Assembly (NCBI GenBank): GCA_946902985.2
Contig: OX336389.2
Location: forward strand, 125,461,572 to 125,525,571
Direction of reading: 5' to 3'
From: Meconema thalassinum
Lineage: Eukaryota; Arthropoda; Insecta; Orthoptera; Tettigoniidae
Length of the DNA stretch: 64,000 nucleotides
Shown: in pieces, positions 34,291 through 46,354 of the stretch
Layout: each line of letters opens with the position of its first letter
How positions within the stretch are numbered: position 1 is the first letter of the stretch
Program-made: the position numbers and the translations under genes
The notes under the pieces: generated by a model
Told to the model about the DNA's origin: nothing
Seen by the model: the letters and a program-made list of their open reading frames with translations, nothing else
Databases searched by the model: none

Positions 34291-34609
34291 GTGTTAGGCC
34301 TTGGCGAATGGTCATTTTCCGGGCTGTTATGCCGTGGTCTCACTTGTTTAGAGCAGAATTACGATATTTTCCTGCTCGAATGTCTTCTACCCACCAATCC
34401 CGCTTCCCGTTACCGTCTTTTATTATTTTTAATATTCCATTTTTATTAAAAAACATAATTACTGGTACTGTTTTATTCGTAAATGTTGGCCTCCAAGTCG
34501 ATAAATCGGTGTATTACGCAACAATTGACAGAAATGCATTATAAACAGCAGACAAGGAAAATTAACAATGTGACGGCAATTGGTGCAAACGGGTGACGAA
34601 TATAGGAAA

Positions 34610-35200
34610 AATCCAAATACACTGGCGCAAAAACACACTTTTTTTTAAATACGTCATTTTTCCAAAAACGAATATCTTCGATATTTGGTCTTTCCTAGTG
34701 TTTGAGGTTAGGTAGTGCTTTTGTTGATTAAATTTACCAAAATATGTACGGTGTATATGATTTCTTGTCTAAATCTCCCTTAACATGACGACCATTGGTG
34801 CATTTACCTTACCGTATTATTTTGACATTAATTTTAAAAACAAATTATTTCATGTTAATCAAACTACTGAAGTTTTGCCATCCCAACAAATATTCTAGGG
34901 AAAATGTGACAGGATTTTGAAAAAGAATGAGAATTCAAAATATCTGTATGCCAGAGGTGAAAGGGCACTATGTCCATTTTTTCAATATTGTACTACTGTA
35001 ATGCTGTTGGTAATCTCTGCCTTTGATACTCTACACAGAGGTAGAGGGCACAAAGTTCTATTTCAAAACATAACGGAGATATGAACTTAATTTTTTTTAA
35101 ATTCAAATGCCCCACCTGTAAAGTTTCAATTTTGTGACATAGCCTAGTGCCCTTTACCTCCAGCATACAGACATATGAACCCTAGTAGCCTATTGGAGCC
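34610..35200. other. Intron sequence, nothing recognised
   Basis: AT-rich, with no repeat or coding signal I can support. Confidence 0.45.
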
Positions 35201-35330
35201 AATATTACGTATGATAGTTGGAAAATGAAAATGAGCACCGGGAACCCACTATAATTCGTTCTGGCAATAGCCTCGGACACAGATTCCGAGACAGGAAGAG
35301 GAGGGTCCCGAAGTCTGCATCGTTTGCTGA

Positions 35331-35891
35331 TTACTGGGCCGGTGCCGCCCCTCGGCCCCTCGCCGCCCCGCGTGGTCGACGTCCTCTTCCTCCTCTGCCG
35401 CGGGAGACCGCTGCCGGACGGGAAGTCGGTTGGAGGTGGAAGCCTTCGGGGGGCGTTATGATTTCGTCCACGGTGGCTTGATCCAATTGTAGCGCCTGTC
35501 CCCAAACTCGGATGAGCGCGATGTACAGCTGGTAGGCGCGATTGAATGCGTACTTGCGCTGAGCTTGATCCATGGACGGCCACATGGATAGTAGGCACAG
35601 TGTGGTTGCCGCGTCGAGGTGGTCGCGTCCAGTGGGAATGGATATCAGCAACTGTTTCAAGGCCTGGGCGAGATTGAAGACCCTCTGTGTTGGCGGGATG
35701 TCCAGTCCTGTGCTCATGGTTGTTGGATGTAAGCTGCGCCAGGGGTTGAGTGGTTGTGCTGGTGGAGCCTGGATGTCGTCCTCTGGCTGTTCCCCTCGGT
35801 CGTGATCTGCTGGGCCGACCTCTAAAAAAGTCAACCGTTGCTGAATGTTCTCTAAGACGGCTTTGATGTCAGCGACGTCTTGGGCCGTCAT
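35331..35891 (-). CDS. Gag-like 186-aa ORF of an unclassified retroelement
   Basis: This intact minus-strand frame is GC-rich, unlike its surroundings. The N-terminus (TAQDVADIKAVLENIQQRL) suggests a short coiled coil. The middle is helical with no motif I can name (NLAQALKQLL, RKYAFNRAYQLYI). The C-terminus is an Arg/Gly-rich tail (RGRGGRGRRPRG), as in nucleic-acid-binding Gag proteins. A sequence about 190 bp upstream on the minus strand (36084-36222) recurs in opposite orientation at 52314-52435, as expected of an element terminus. It could be a DIRS-like or LTR element Gag, or an unrelated host-derived frame. No pol domain is nearby. Confidence 0.45.
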   Translation of the reverse strand: MTAQDVADIKAVLENIQQRLTFLEVGPADHDRGEQPEDDIQAPPAQPLNPWRSLHPTTMSTGLDIPPTQRVFNLAQALKQLLISIPTGRDHLDAATTLCLLSMWPSMDQAQRKYAFNRAYQLYIALIRVWGQALQLDQATVDEIITPPEGFHLQPTSRPAAVSRGRGGRGRRPRGAARGRGAAPAQ

Positions 35892-36083
35892 TACGGAAAT
35901 TGTAGTTACTTGTGATACGTTCCAAGGTGCTGCCGGTCGTTGCTGTGCTGGTGGTTGTTGTGGTTGAAGCCGTGGTGACGGCGATCTTCTCGGGCTGCTT
36001 ATTGCGATTTTGATGACCTGATCGTGTTACCCGGAAATGCCCTTTAAGTTGCTTGAACAATCCACTCTGATGCCGGGAGGCGA

Positions 36084-36222
36084 GATTGCATTCTCTAGTT
36101 TAGTTTTAGCATTGTAGAAGGATACGGCTTCCTGATTGGCTGTTCCAACAAAACCCAACTGCAGCAAGGGTTGTGATTAGCCAGTTTAGTTTCAGAGTGG
36201 AACCTATCAGCAATGTCGTTCT
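36084..36222. repeat. Dispersed repeat shared with 52314-52435
   Basis: The blocks GCTTCCTGATTGGC, TGTGATTAG and TGGAACCTATCAGC-ATGTC occur here and, reverse-complemented, at 52314-52435. It lies upstream of the Gag-like ORF and may be its terminal or leader sequence. Confidence 0.65.
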
Positions 36223-37290
36223 ATGTTTAAATAAATGTGTAGAACTCGCGCTTGTTTTGACTTGGTATTTTCTTGAGTTCTATGAATTGTAATGTGCCTA
36301 GCAATCGTAGTATGATCCCTGCAGCCTGGGCCCTATGTGTTTCCGTTTCTTAAGTAAAGAATCATTACCGGAATGTTTTCATTGATTGATTCCACCTTGC
36401 ACCACTTATATGCAGTCTTTTCTTTTTTACCATGGAACCAACCATACTTGACGTCCAAATATGACAATTATTAACTGAGACATGTTTTGAACAGGTTTGC
36501 GTGTAATGGATTACACCACGTAATCTGTCTCAATAACAAATCTCATGTCCCTTGTGAATTGTGACTTATGTGTACGGTACGGTATATGTTGTGTGGAGAT
36601 AGACGTGACAGATATCACATACAGTATTGTAAAAAACGATCCAAGTCACTAGTCAATTACGCTCAGAATGCCTGAACACATTACATCTAATTTTACAAAT
36701 ATTATTTGCTTGTATGGCCATTGGCTGCAATCAATAAAATAAAAATTACGACAATACCAGTATATTTTCGTGTGTAGTACTAATTACAAATTTTGTCTAG
36801 AGCTGAGAGTGCGATGTAGCAGTAATTTCGGGTGGGGTGGGGGGGACGAGACTCGTGATATTGCGTGGAATGTTATCAACATTTGTATAACAGATTTGTA
36901 ATTTCCTTGATACTGATCTGATTTATGTGGCTGCTCATTTGATTGAATAATTTCACACATTCTTTTGGAATTTCAAGTCTAATGGGATTGTACAAGGTAA
37001 GTAGGCTACTAAAATATATTGATTAAAACAGTTAGTACTACGATTATATAACATAGCCTATGTGTTCATTTTCGCCCAACTGAATGTTTTCAAAACGGTT
37101 TTATAATTAATTTATGCATACATTTTTATTTAGATTTCATTAAGAACCCTAAAACACGTGAGGACGAAGTAGGAGAACTCCACGAAAGATAACTTGTGAG
37201 GATGGATTTTGAAATTTGTGTCAAGTAAGTACCATAACCTACAAGGCCATGTTCTTTTAAGTGTTTTATTCTATGTTATATTTATGTTTA
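36223..37290. other. Noncoding stretch, nothing recognised
   Basis: No protein similarity or structured repeat was found. Confidence 0.4.
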
Positions 37291-37367
37291 TCTTCAGTCA
37301 GGGCACAAAGCCCACGTAATAAAAATAGTTGTTGTCTTTTGAAATAGTCTTCTGACTGCATTTTTTT

Positions 37368-37545
37368 TTTTATATTCAATCCAAACATGACCTAAATATA
37401 GCGTACCAAAATCTACACTTAGCAACATAATCCTAGTTTGAATTAGCCTTTTATCTTTTATATTCAGTCCAAACATAACCTAAATATAGTGTACCAAAAT
37501 CTACACTTAGCAACATAATCTTAGGTTGAATTAGCCTTTTATCTT
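37368..37545. repeat. Two-copy tandem repeat, unit about 86 bp
   Basis: The block TCCAAACAT-ACCTAAATATAG ... CTACACTTAGCAACATAATC ... GAATTAGCCTTTTATCTTTT occurs at about 37371-37455 and 37461-37545, with a few substitutions. Confidence 0.85.
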
Positions 37546-37639
37546 TTGACTTCCACAAGTCATATTTCCGTGTGTAATTGAACCACAAATTGTTTATGGA
37601 ATGTGACCTGAATCCATCCCAATGTGATAAATCCATTAT

Positions 37640-38650
37640 TCACATGTCACTTGGACACGACTTTGCTGTTAGATACGATTTAACACATTTTACAGGGAGC
37701 AATGCTATTTGTTAACTAGGAAGTATGATGACGCTTTGCATGGCACAGTAACTATTGCTTGTGTCTGTATTCTCTGGCATTTATTTCAGGGAGTTGATTC
37801 TCATATACTCGATAGGCTAGTAGGCAGATAAAAAACTTCAAACATTTAATTTCCATCTGTTTCAGTAATGGTTGTGACTGATTGTGGTACCTCCTGCTAT
37901 TACACAGAAGAGCTATGTAACATCATGGTAATGTAGCCCTGTGTGACATTGTGGTTTGTATTCATATATGTACATGCAATTAAAACTTGGGTAGCAGTGC
38001 ATGACGTATGACTCCGTCATAACGTTTCTAAAGTAGGAAAATTAACCAAATATCTGTAGTAATGGTCAGGAAAATATCTGGATATAATGTTGTTATAGAT
38101 GTTTAGTACTCCGCTGTCTATAACCCGCCCGCTGTTCCAAATAGGATCACGACTTATATACATTAAATTCCAGCTGTGTCCGCCATTTTCACCATTGATT
38201 ATGCACTAATACAATATTGCCAACCCCACATTTACGGTACTACTTCGTATATGCGCGGTACCTTGAAAAAAAAATGTACAATGACCGCAAAGAGTTGCTG
38301 AAGCTGTTACAGAGACACCACAATGAATGTGTGATTATTGTTGCTTTTTTCCACTGTAATAATTCACGCTTTTTAATTTCATCGAAACCAACACTGTTCT
38401 ACATACACATCAAACCTAACCTGAGGCTTACGGCCCAGATCCCCTTGCTTGTAGTGCAATCGGTATTTTTCGTCCAGACAGTCCCCAAACCTTGCACAGG
38501 GGATTCCGGTAAAGTGAAGTTGGCACCATTGCCACACACAATCATTATTTGCAAATGCAAATAATTCACAAAAGCACAATTATTTCTTTTTTCACATAAT
38601 TACAACGTTACGTGTGTCGTCTGGTGTATTTTGTACCGGACATGTTGGCA
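37640..38650. other. Noncoding stretch, nothing recognised
   Basis: An open frame at 38217-38564 (115 aa) has no recognisable similarity. Confidence 0.4.
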
Positions 38651-38654
38651 AGTA

Positions 38655-39350
38655 CTGACGTCAATGTGTGCACCTCGTGAGTGATCACTGCGGCAGTTTC
38701 ACATACTAAAAAACATCTGATGAATATGGCTCCGGTTGTTATATATAACACATATTTACATGATTCAGCACATATATCGGGTGCAGTCAGTGCAAAAGTG
38801 ATCAAGGATAGTAGTTAAAATTGATAATGTCCCCCCAAAAGATAAAATAAGGTATGAAACTGATATATTGTCGAAATTGAAGCGAAAAGGAAAAGAGTGA
38901 TACGTCGTCCATAATTAATAAACTGAGATTGGAAAGGAGGCAGCTGTGGACTAAAATTAGGAACCTTCCCAGCATTTGCATGGAGTAGAAGTGGGAAGCA
39001 CGGAAAACCATTCCTGGGATACCTTATCGAATCAAGCTCTTCTCAGTTTTGCCTCACAAGACTATCTGTACCGTACATTAATTCTGAATAAGGTATCACT
39101 CTTTCCTTTTTTGCTTTCTTTTTGATAATTTATAATTTTCACACCTAATTTCATCTTCTGGGGGGGATATTAACAATTGTAACTACTAACCTTGGTCACT
39201 TCGGCACCGACTGCACCGGATATATGTGCTAAATTATGTAAATACATTATGTGTTTTTATGTATTGGTCATTTAACAACGGCAGTCATGTTCGACAGCGT
39301 ATTTAGTACTGTATGTTAAACTGTTGCCAAAGCGCACACATTGACGTCAC
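38655..39350. mobile_element. Foldback-type MITE with long inverted arms and TA flanks
   Basis: The left arm (38655-38818) and right arm (39186-39350) are imperfect reverse complements starting (C/G)TGACGTCAATGTGTGC. TA occurs on both outer flanks (38653-38654 and 39351-39352). The interior includes part of an antisense SINE A. There is no coding capacity. TA flanks suggest mobilisation by a Tc1/mariner-type transposase, which is inference. Confidence 0.75.
38925..39070 (-). mobile_element. SINE A fragment, antisense
   Basis: It shows the shared SINE core read backwards: TTAGGAACCTTCCCAGCATT, GTGGGAAGCACGGAAAACC and CTCAGTTTTGCCTCAC. Both ends are missing. Confidence 0.75.
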
Positions 39351-39360
39351 TAGTTGCCTA

Positions 39361-40711
39361 CATCATCATCATCATCTTGTACAGTTTCCAGCCCCGGGCT
39401 GGGTCTGTTTGGAACATAAGCCTCGCCACTTATTTCTTTCTTCCCACCATCTCACCGCTGTCACTCTGGTCCAGTCCTCGCCTCTCTTCTTGACACATTC
39501 CTCCACTCCTTTCAGCCATCGATCTCTTGGTCTTCCCCTTGGTCGTTTCTTCTGCATCTGCATCTCACGTATCCTCTTGGGAATCTTCTTCTCATCCATT
39601 CTCTTTAAGTGTCCATACCACCTCAGTCTTGATGTCTCAATCCTACCTTGCAAGGGCTCCTCTTTCACCATTTCCCTGACCTTTTCAGTCCTCACCCTGT
39701 CTCTTCTTGTTACTCCGATCCTACTTCGCAGGAACTTCCTGCCTGTATTCTGCTTATGTCTCTTTTCTTCATTGTCCACGTTTCTGAAGCATAGGTCAGT
39801 ATCGGGATATAGTAGCTTCTGTATAACACTTCCTTGCTTTTTTGTGGGACATCTTTATTCCACACTAAGCTCCTAATGCTTCTCAGAAATGCTTCTGCCT
39901 GTCTGCCAAGTTCCGTAATCTCTTTGTCATTTCTCCCATTTTCCTCCACTATACTTCCCAAGTACTTGAGACTTTCCACCTTCTTCAGCTGTCCACCTCC
40001 AAGTGTTATCCCACTCATTGGTCTGTCCTTTTTCCTGGTCGTTAACAGGATCTCACATTTACTGATGTTGAACTTCCATCCGTACTCTCCCACTGTTTCT
40101 TCCCAAGCCTTCATTTGCTCCTGGATTTCCTCCTCCTTGTTTCCCCAGACCATGAGATCATCTGCAAACACCATTGCCTTCATCTTATCTTCTCCTATCT
40201 TTCCTGCTATCCGTGTCATTACCTCGTCCATAACCACAATAAAGAGAAGGGGTGACAGCGCACTACCCTGTTTCAGGCCACTCATTTGTCTGAACCAGTC
40301 TGTTCTTTCCCCTCCAACTTTCACACAACTCACACTTCCACAATACATCTCCTTCACTCTGCCTACAGTCTCTTTTTCCACTCCCATGTTTTCCATTGCT
40401 TTCCAAACCTTCTCCCTACACACACTATCATGGCCTTTTCGATGTCCAGGAAGGCCATCAACAGATCCTCTCCAAATTCGTAGTGGTGTTCCTGGAGCTG
40501 TCTCACTGAAAATATGAGATCCACTGTTGATCTCCCAGGTCTGAATCCATACTGTTCCTCTCTCAATTTTCTCTCCACTTTGGCTCGTATTCTACTTTCT
40601 AATATCTTTTCATATATCTTGGCACAGTGAGGTGTGAGTGTGACTCCCCTGTAATTTCTACACTCCTTTCTGCTTCCTTTCTTAAATATTGGGACAATTA
40701 ATCCTTTCTTC
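39361..40711 (-). mobile_element. 5'-truncated RTE-like LINE, antisense copy
   Basis: The (CAT)n run at 39361 is the 3' tail on the minus strand. Coding frames (40782-40363, 40423-39710, 39779-39372) show GLIVPIFKKGS, EEQYGFRPGRST, FLDIEKA, GLKQGSALSPLLF, VFADDLMVWG and the RPRGRPRDRW C-terminus. Two single-base frameshifts (near 40430 and 39740) break the frame. It is close in sequence to 25367-28308 but keeps the RT motif deleted there. It starts 8 bp beyond the foldback element at 38655-39350. Confidence 0.88.
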
Positions 40712-41550
40712 GTTATACCACTGTCCGGACAAAAATTACTCCTTGTACTAAGAGCAAGGGGCTCGGGGGCATCAAGCCCCATGTTAGGTTTGTGTTTGTA
40801 TGTAAAGCCTTATTACCACACAGGATCTAACCCACCATTGGTCGCTAGAACGAAAGTTACGCTAGTAGTCGCTCGTTGAGCAAGGTGCTCACACTATCAT
40901 ATGACTTGTTTATATAATACATAGCAACCGATTTCATGCGTTAATGTATTTCCAAATTGAAACAGTAAGAAAGCATCTCACAAAATTTAAACACTTAGAA
41001 CTAAGGTTTTACAATCTTATGTAAACGGCAAGATATTCTCTTTTCTTTTTTTTAATCAAATACAGTTAAAACCGTCTCATTCTTATTGGTACCCTGGAAT
41101 ACTCTGGAACTGTCACGTCATAGCAGTAGCAGTTGGATATTTATGTTCATTGTATTCACATCCACAGTCAGTGTCACTATTTTTGCCCTCGATCTAATCA
41201 CATGGAGTTTCACCAAACCAAACTAAAAAGGCACAACTTGAATTCATTGTCACTCAATAACTGAACCCAATTTTGATAAGTTTTGAAGAACACTGTTACA
41301 ACCATGAAACTTTACCGCACAGAAATTAGTGCCAATGTGACTGCTGAGGGAAGATTTTAATTTCTCCCTTCCTGTATCTTCACAAGGTCATGGAAGCAAG
41401 TGACAATGCATCCGTCCTCCCCTCAAAGTGGGAAGGTATACCGACACTCAAGTTCAAAACCACATGATGTTTAAAACACAAGCTAATTTTCAACAGCTGT
41501 GAGCATTTCGCTCATATAGTGACCACTAGTGGGTTAACATGCATGCATTG
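40712..41550. other. Noncoding stretch, nothing recognised
   Basis: A GC-rich patch near 40755-40785 can fold (GGGGC and GCCCC) but nothing else is recognisable. Confidence 0.4.
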
Positions 41551-41555
41551 TTTAA

Positions 41556-41937
41556 ACCTATAGTGTTGTCCATGACATCATGGATGCCACCATGTCAGCT
41601 CGGAGGTCCGGGTTTGATTCCCGGCTCTGGCAAGATATTTAATTCTGGTCTGAGGGGCGGAACAGGATACACTCAACCTCGAGAGGCAAAACTGAGAAGG
41701 GGTGTTTTCGATTCCTACCTCAGCCTTCCTGGAAGTGGTTTCGCCACTTCCAATCCAGGCAAATGCCAGGATGGTTCCTAACTTACGGCCACAGCAGCCT
41801 TCTTTCCAATCTTCATCTGATTTACAAATACACACTAGTACTGACATCACAATAATACAGGTTATCAGACAAATTCCACATTCACCCAAGTACATCGGTC
41901 TACACGACCACGATGTTACAAAGCCCCTAAATCAATA
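41556..41937 (+). mobile_element. SINE (family A), nearly full length
   Basis: The tRNA-like head has GGTTTGATTCCCGGC (B box). The body includes GGCAAAACTGAGAAGG, the core CTGGAAGTGGTTTCG ... CCAGGCAAATGCCAGG, and the tail CACGACCACGATGTTACAAA. The tail ends CCCCTAAATCAATAG. This copy is a useful reference for the split copies elsewhere in the window. Confidence 0.85.
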
Positions 41938-41944
41938 GACAATG

Positions 41945-42580
41945 ACAACTGTATTCTACCTTTCCAAGAAGAAATCTTCAAGTTGTCATTGCAGTTATGT
42001 GCCCCTAAAATCCAAGACTAATTGGAGCGGTTTTTGGCTTAAGCATCAGAACAACCATCTTATAGTATCTCAAAGGGGAGGTGCCATTAGGCTTCAACAG
42101 CTTGTCTCAATTCTGCCTCCATGGCCTATACATGCAAGAAATGAACATTTTACAAAAATAAAAGACATATTAAGCAAATACCGGTACGTACTATTTTATT
42201 TCTCTCCTACTCCTGAATCCTTCTCTGAACATTCATCTTAAATATGCTGTATAACAGGAGTCAACATTTTTGGTCCAATTATAAAAATGTATAAGAAGAA
42301 GAGTACATGTTCATCTATAGCTCCCCAGCAAAACTGGAAAAACCTAAGTAAGTATTAATATTTTTATATAGTGGTTTAAAAGGCAATTTAGAAAAGCAAA
42401 GTTTGAGGACTGATGAACAAGATGTCCCTAACTTGAGCAAGGACTTCCTCACAACTTCAAGGAAGGTCTTATTTATTTTGGTTACTTTAGGATACAATCA
42501 CATGGGTTTGTTTGGCGACATTTTGGAGTTAAATGATGTAAGTTGCAACACCGAATCTGGCATCCATATTTGTTTACATA
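41945..42580. other. Noncoding stretch, nothing recognised
   Basis: Several short frames (for example 41942-42241) have no similarity I can name. Confidence 0.4.
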
Positions 42581-42887
42581 ATTATAATATCTATCTATAT
42601 ATTTAAAACAGTAAGCTGATTTTTGTTACGGCGAGATTGACAGAACGGCTGAACCGATTGACTTCGTAATGCACTCTGACGAAAGCCCTTGGCCTGTATT
42701 TTTGCAGAGTATCTTTAAAATAAACAAATATGTAACCATATATTTTTAAATTTATAAACAAAACTGCAAAATTATTGGCTCAAGCGCATGCGCAGAATCA
42801 CCTTGGTTAATGACAGACATGGCGGATGTCCACCGCGTTTTAATGTAATAGTTATTATTATAAGAAATATAAGGGAGGGGAATATTA

Positions 42888-43660
42888 ATTATGATGTTTC
42901 CACGATATATAGTACAAAGGAATTATAATAGATGGGAAATGTAGAAGAACTTACACTGACTGTTGAGTGTGTATAATTGTTTACATGACATAATATTGCG
43001 TAACTTATTTAGTGTTTCGGTGGCTCAGTGAAGTTCCGGAGTTGAAATTTATGCATCGTGAAATGGAGACGGTTCGTTTCCCATCTCCGACAGGTTTTTT
43101 TTTTTATTTCCGTAATCTTATTTCTTGCAATTGGTATTACGTAGCCAAATCATACTTAACTTTTAAAATTCCCCTAATGTAACGAATTCTCCTTCATAAA
43201 GAAAAATTTGTAGTTCCCGCGCTTGCGCACAATGGCTCTATTTATACGAGCGAAATGGTGCATCCCACCGCTTCTTACTGAGATCTTTGTTTATGAGAAT
43301 TAACAAGGGTCCGGAATATTGTTTATGATGTTTCCACATTATACATTGAAATAGAATTATAAAATAAGGGAGGTATTGAAGAACTTAAACAGTCAGTTGA
43401 GTGTGTACGTTTGTTTAAGTAACGTAATATTGCTCGCAATTCTCATTGTCCAGGTAGCTCAGGGCCAGCGTTCTGAGTCTGAGAATTTCATTATGCATTA
43501 TCTAGAGAGTTCGAATCCCGCCTCCGACATGAATTTTTATTTCCCAATTATTCTTTCTTGCTGTTGGTGTCGCATTGTCTAAACATATTCTACTTTTATT
43601 ATTCCCATTAAGTAAGGAATTCCCAACGATTTACGTTGCCATATACTTTTAAATTATTAA
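42888..43660. repeat. Old tandem duplication, period about 434 bp
   Basis: The segment from AATATTAATTATGATGTTTCC (42888) recurs from AATATTGTTTATGATGTTTCC (43322), including GTTGAGTGTGTA and a tRNA-like GGTGGCTCAG / GGTAGCTCAG ... CTCCGACA unit. Divergence is substantial. Confidence 0.75.
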
Positions 43661-44651
43661 ATTAAAATGGCCGTAATCTCTTCCGCCATGAGAGAATTGG
43701 CGAACATAATTCATTTGATGGACTCGGACATCGTGGTTACTCAGCCCCATCTACTTTGGTGTGTGTGTGTAAAATGTTCTCTGATAACCTGTGTTATTGT
43801 GATGGCTATATTGATGTGTGCATTTGTAATTGAGGTGGGGAATGGGGAGTTGACGACCGAGACTTTAAGTTAGGAACTATCCCGGTATTTGCCTGGAGTG
43901 GAAATGGGAAACCACGGAAAACCACATCCAAGATTACTGAGATGGGAATCGAACCTTGCTATTCTTAATTTTGCCACAAGAGTGCGCTCCGTTCCAGCCC
44001 TCAGACCAGAATTAAATTTCTTGGCAAAGCAGGGATTGAGCCCGTAATCCTGGGCTCAGGGCCAGCGTTAAGAGTCTGCGAATTTCATTATGCATTATCT
44101 AGAGAGTTCGAATCCCACCTCCGACATGAATTGTTATTTCCCAATTATTCTTTCTTGCTGTTGGTGTCGCATTGTCTAAACATATTTTACTTTTATTATT
44201 CCCATTAAGTAAGGAATTCCCCACGATTTACGTTGCCATATAATTTTAAATTATTAAATTTAAATGGCCGCTATCGCTTCCGCCATGAGAGAATTGGCGA
44301 ACATAATTCATTTGATGGACTCGGACATCGTGGTTACTCAGCCCCATCTACTTTGGTGTGTGTGTGTAAAATGTTCTCTGATAACCTGTGTTATTGTGAT
44401 GGCTATATTGAAGTGTGCATTTGTAATTAAGGTGGGGAATGGGGAGTTGACGACCGAGACTTTAAGTTAGGAACTATCCCGGTATTTGCCTGGAGTGGAA
44501 ATGGGAAACCACGGAAAACCACATCCAAGATTACTGAGATGGGAATCGAACCTTGCTATTCTTAATTTTGCCACAAGAGTGCGCCCCGTTCCAGCCCTCA
44601 GACCAGAATTAAATTTCTTGGCAGAGCAGGGATTTAACCCGTAATTCGGGG
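43458..44651. repeat. Recent 597-bp tandem duplication
   Basis: Two copies, 43458-44054 and 44055-44651, match at every landmark with a constant offset of 597 (for example ATGGCCGTAATCTC at 43667 and ATGGCCGCTATCGC at 44264). Each unit includes the tRNA-like GAGAGTTCGAATCCC segment and an antisense SINE A (AACCACGGAAAACCACATCC core). The 68-aa frames in each unit are SINE sequence, not genes. Confidence 0.9.
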
Positions 44652-45234
44652 TGATAGCTCAGAATGTGGGCTTCCTTGCATTAATATGATTTTTGACATG
44701 CACTGAACATATAATTCTGAAATTCCCTCCATTACGGTGGCTGGCGAAGTGAGTCTATGCTCATTCCCGTAGTCGACGAAATGATTCTATGCTCCCTTAC
44801 ATAATTTACTGTCATGGAAATGCAAAGGATTGTACCTACAACAGGTGATGGAAATTGATTATTTAGAGCAGTTTCGTGCTGTTTATTTCAAAACGAAGAA
44901 CTTCATCCTGAGCTGCGTTTGCAAGCAAATTGCAAAAATTGTTGCAAGCAGGGATAATTATAAGGATTTTATTTTTGGTGATCAGTCTCATCGCATTCTC
45001 ATCAGCAACCAACTTGAGAATGAAAGTCTCTGAACTTCATTGTATCAGTGAATATTTTTGTTTATTCATTATTTGTTTAGAGTACATAACAATGAATCTA
45101 ACCATGCTGTGGATTTTTTTCAATAGAAGTATTATTTGCCATTTAATATTTGGCGGCTGCGTTGATGCAGGCAACTATAGTGTTATTGAATATGACGTTA
45201 ATTTGGGGAGAAATGCTTTTATAAATAAACCCAT

Positions 45235-46202
45235 TTGATGAAAAAGAACATTAGCCGCAATAAAATGGGAAATCAGAGAAAATACGAAGCCACTTTTAAA
45301 ATCCAATATAAATATGCCATTTCAGAAGCAATTCCAGAGTATATGCTATACAGTGTAGGGTCCTTAACAAACAAATGTAAACATTGTTCTGCACTGTATT
45401 TCTCTTGCGAGAAATCTACGCTTGGTTACTTTGATCTTTGCTGTTGAAATGGTAAAATTGATCTGACTAAATATAAAATATTCGACAGGCTGCAACAATT
45501 TTTCACTGGAGATGATATCTCAAGGAATTTCGGAGATAATAATCGGCAGTACAACAATGCCATGAACTTCGTTTCCTTTGGTACCGGTACCAATGTTACT
45601 ATGCCACATGCATACGGTTCATATTGTTTTAAAATGCATGGATTTGCACATCATCGCATTTCTTCGTTATATTCCAAAATTATAAGCGACGGTTCTTGCG
45701 ACCAGTTGTATATATTAGATTCTCCAGAAGCTAATCGAGTCAGATCTGCAAATCAAGTGAATTCTTGCAAAACCCCTACATTTAACATTCAAAATCCAGC
45801 TGACGATATTCGATTAGCTCGGCCCATAGTTTGGAATGGAGCCCCAATGGCAAACATTCATTCATTAATGTGTGTGAATCTACTTCTAAGAGATACGTAA
45901 CGACATTATTCCTTTTTGTGGGAAAGTTATTCTTCATAAAGACTTCAGGTCTGTCGCACACTTCTCGCCAAACAGTTATTCATATTAAATACTCTTCTCT
46001 CTGGCCCTTCTCCAAAATACGCCACTTACATAAAAACACGCGATTGAAACAAGGTGAAATGGAATTTTCTGATTATATGCTACATGTTAACGGCGACAAC
46101 TTCTCTATGGTTGGTGATAATCAAGTGTTACTGAATTACCAGCCGAACTTTCAACGCATGAGGATACCGTGCCTGAAACATTTACTTCTGCGAAGAATAT
46201 AA
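45235..46202 (+). pseudogene. Helitron N-terminal domain and partial helicase, broken
   Basis: The first frame (45235-45447) shows the Cys-rich start of the Helitron-like N-terminal domain (CKHCSALYF, LGYFDLCC). After a stop the frame continues with RQYNNAMNFVSFG, YCFKMHGFAHHRISSLY and QLYILDSPEANRVRSANQ (45562-45850). A shift then leads into the helicase part: SSLWPFSKIRHLHKNTRLKQ and EFSDYMLHVNGDN (about 45985-46110). The Rep catalytic HUH region and Walker motifs between them are deleted. The copy is therefore an internal-deletion derivative and inactive. Confidence 0.82.
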
Positions 46203-46250
46203 TAAATTTCTCGAAAGTTCGCATTCTTACACGAATGGTTGGTTCCTTAG

Positions 46251-46316
46251 TTTAGGGGCTGCGAAAATGCGGTCATGTAGCCCCGTGTACTTTGGGTGTA
46301 TGCGTAGAATCTGTCT

Positions 46317-46354
<38 letters not shown>

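Larger units (their letters stand above)
32281..34600 (+). mobile_element. pogo/Tigger-like element relic with scattered octamer repeats
   Basis: A CENP-B/DDE-type transposase pseudogene (33424-34290) lies between clusters of the octamer GTGACGAA or its complement (32282, 32300, 32656, 32706, 33213, 34593). Ends are not certain because no clean inverted repeats or TA duplication could be fixed. A SINE (32833-33169) is inserted in the left part. Confidence 0.6.

Noticed and set aside
43667..44470. Duplicated 68-aa ORFs that look like a tandem gene pair
   Set aside because: The sequence is an antisense SINE A within the 597-bp tandem duplication.
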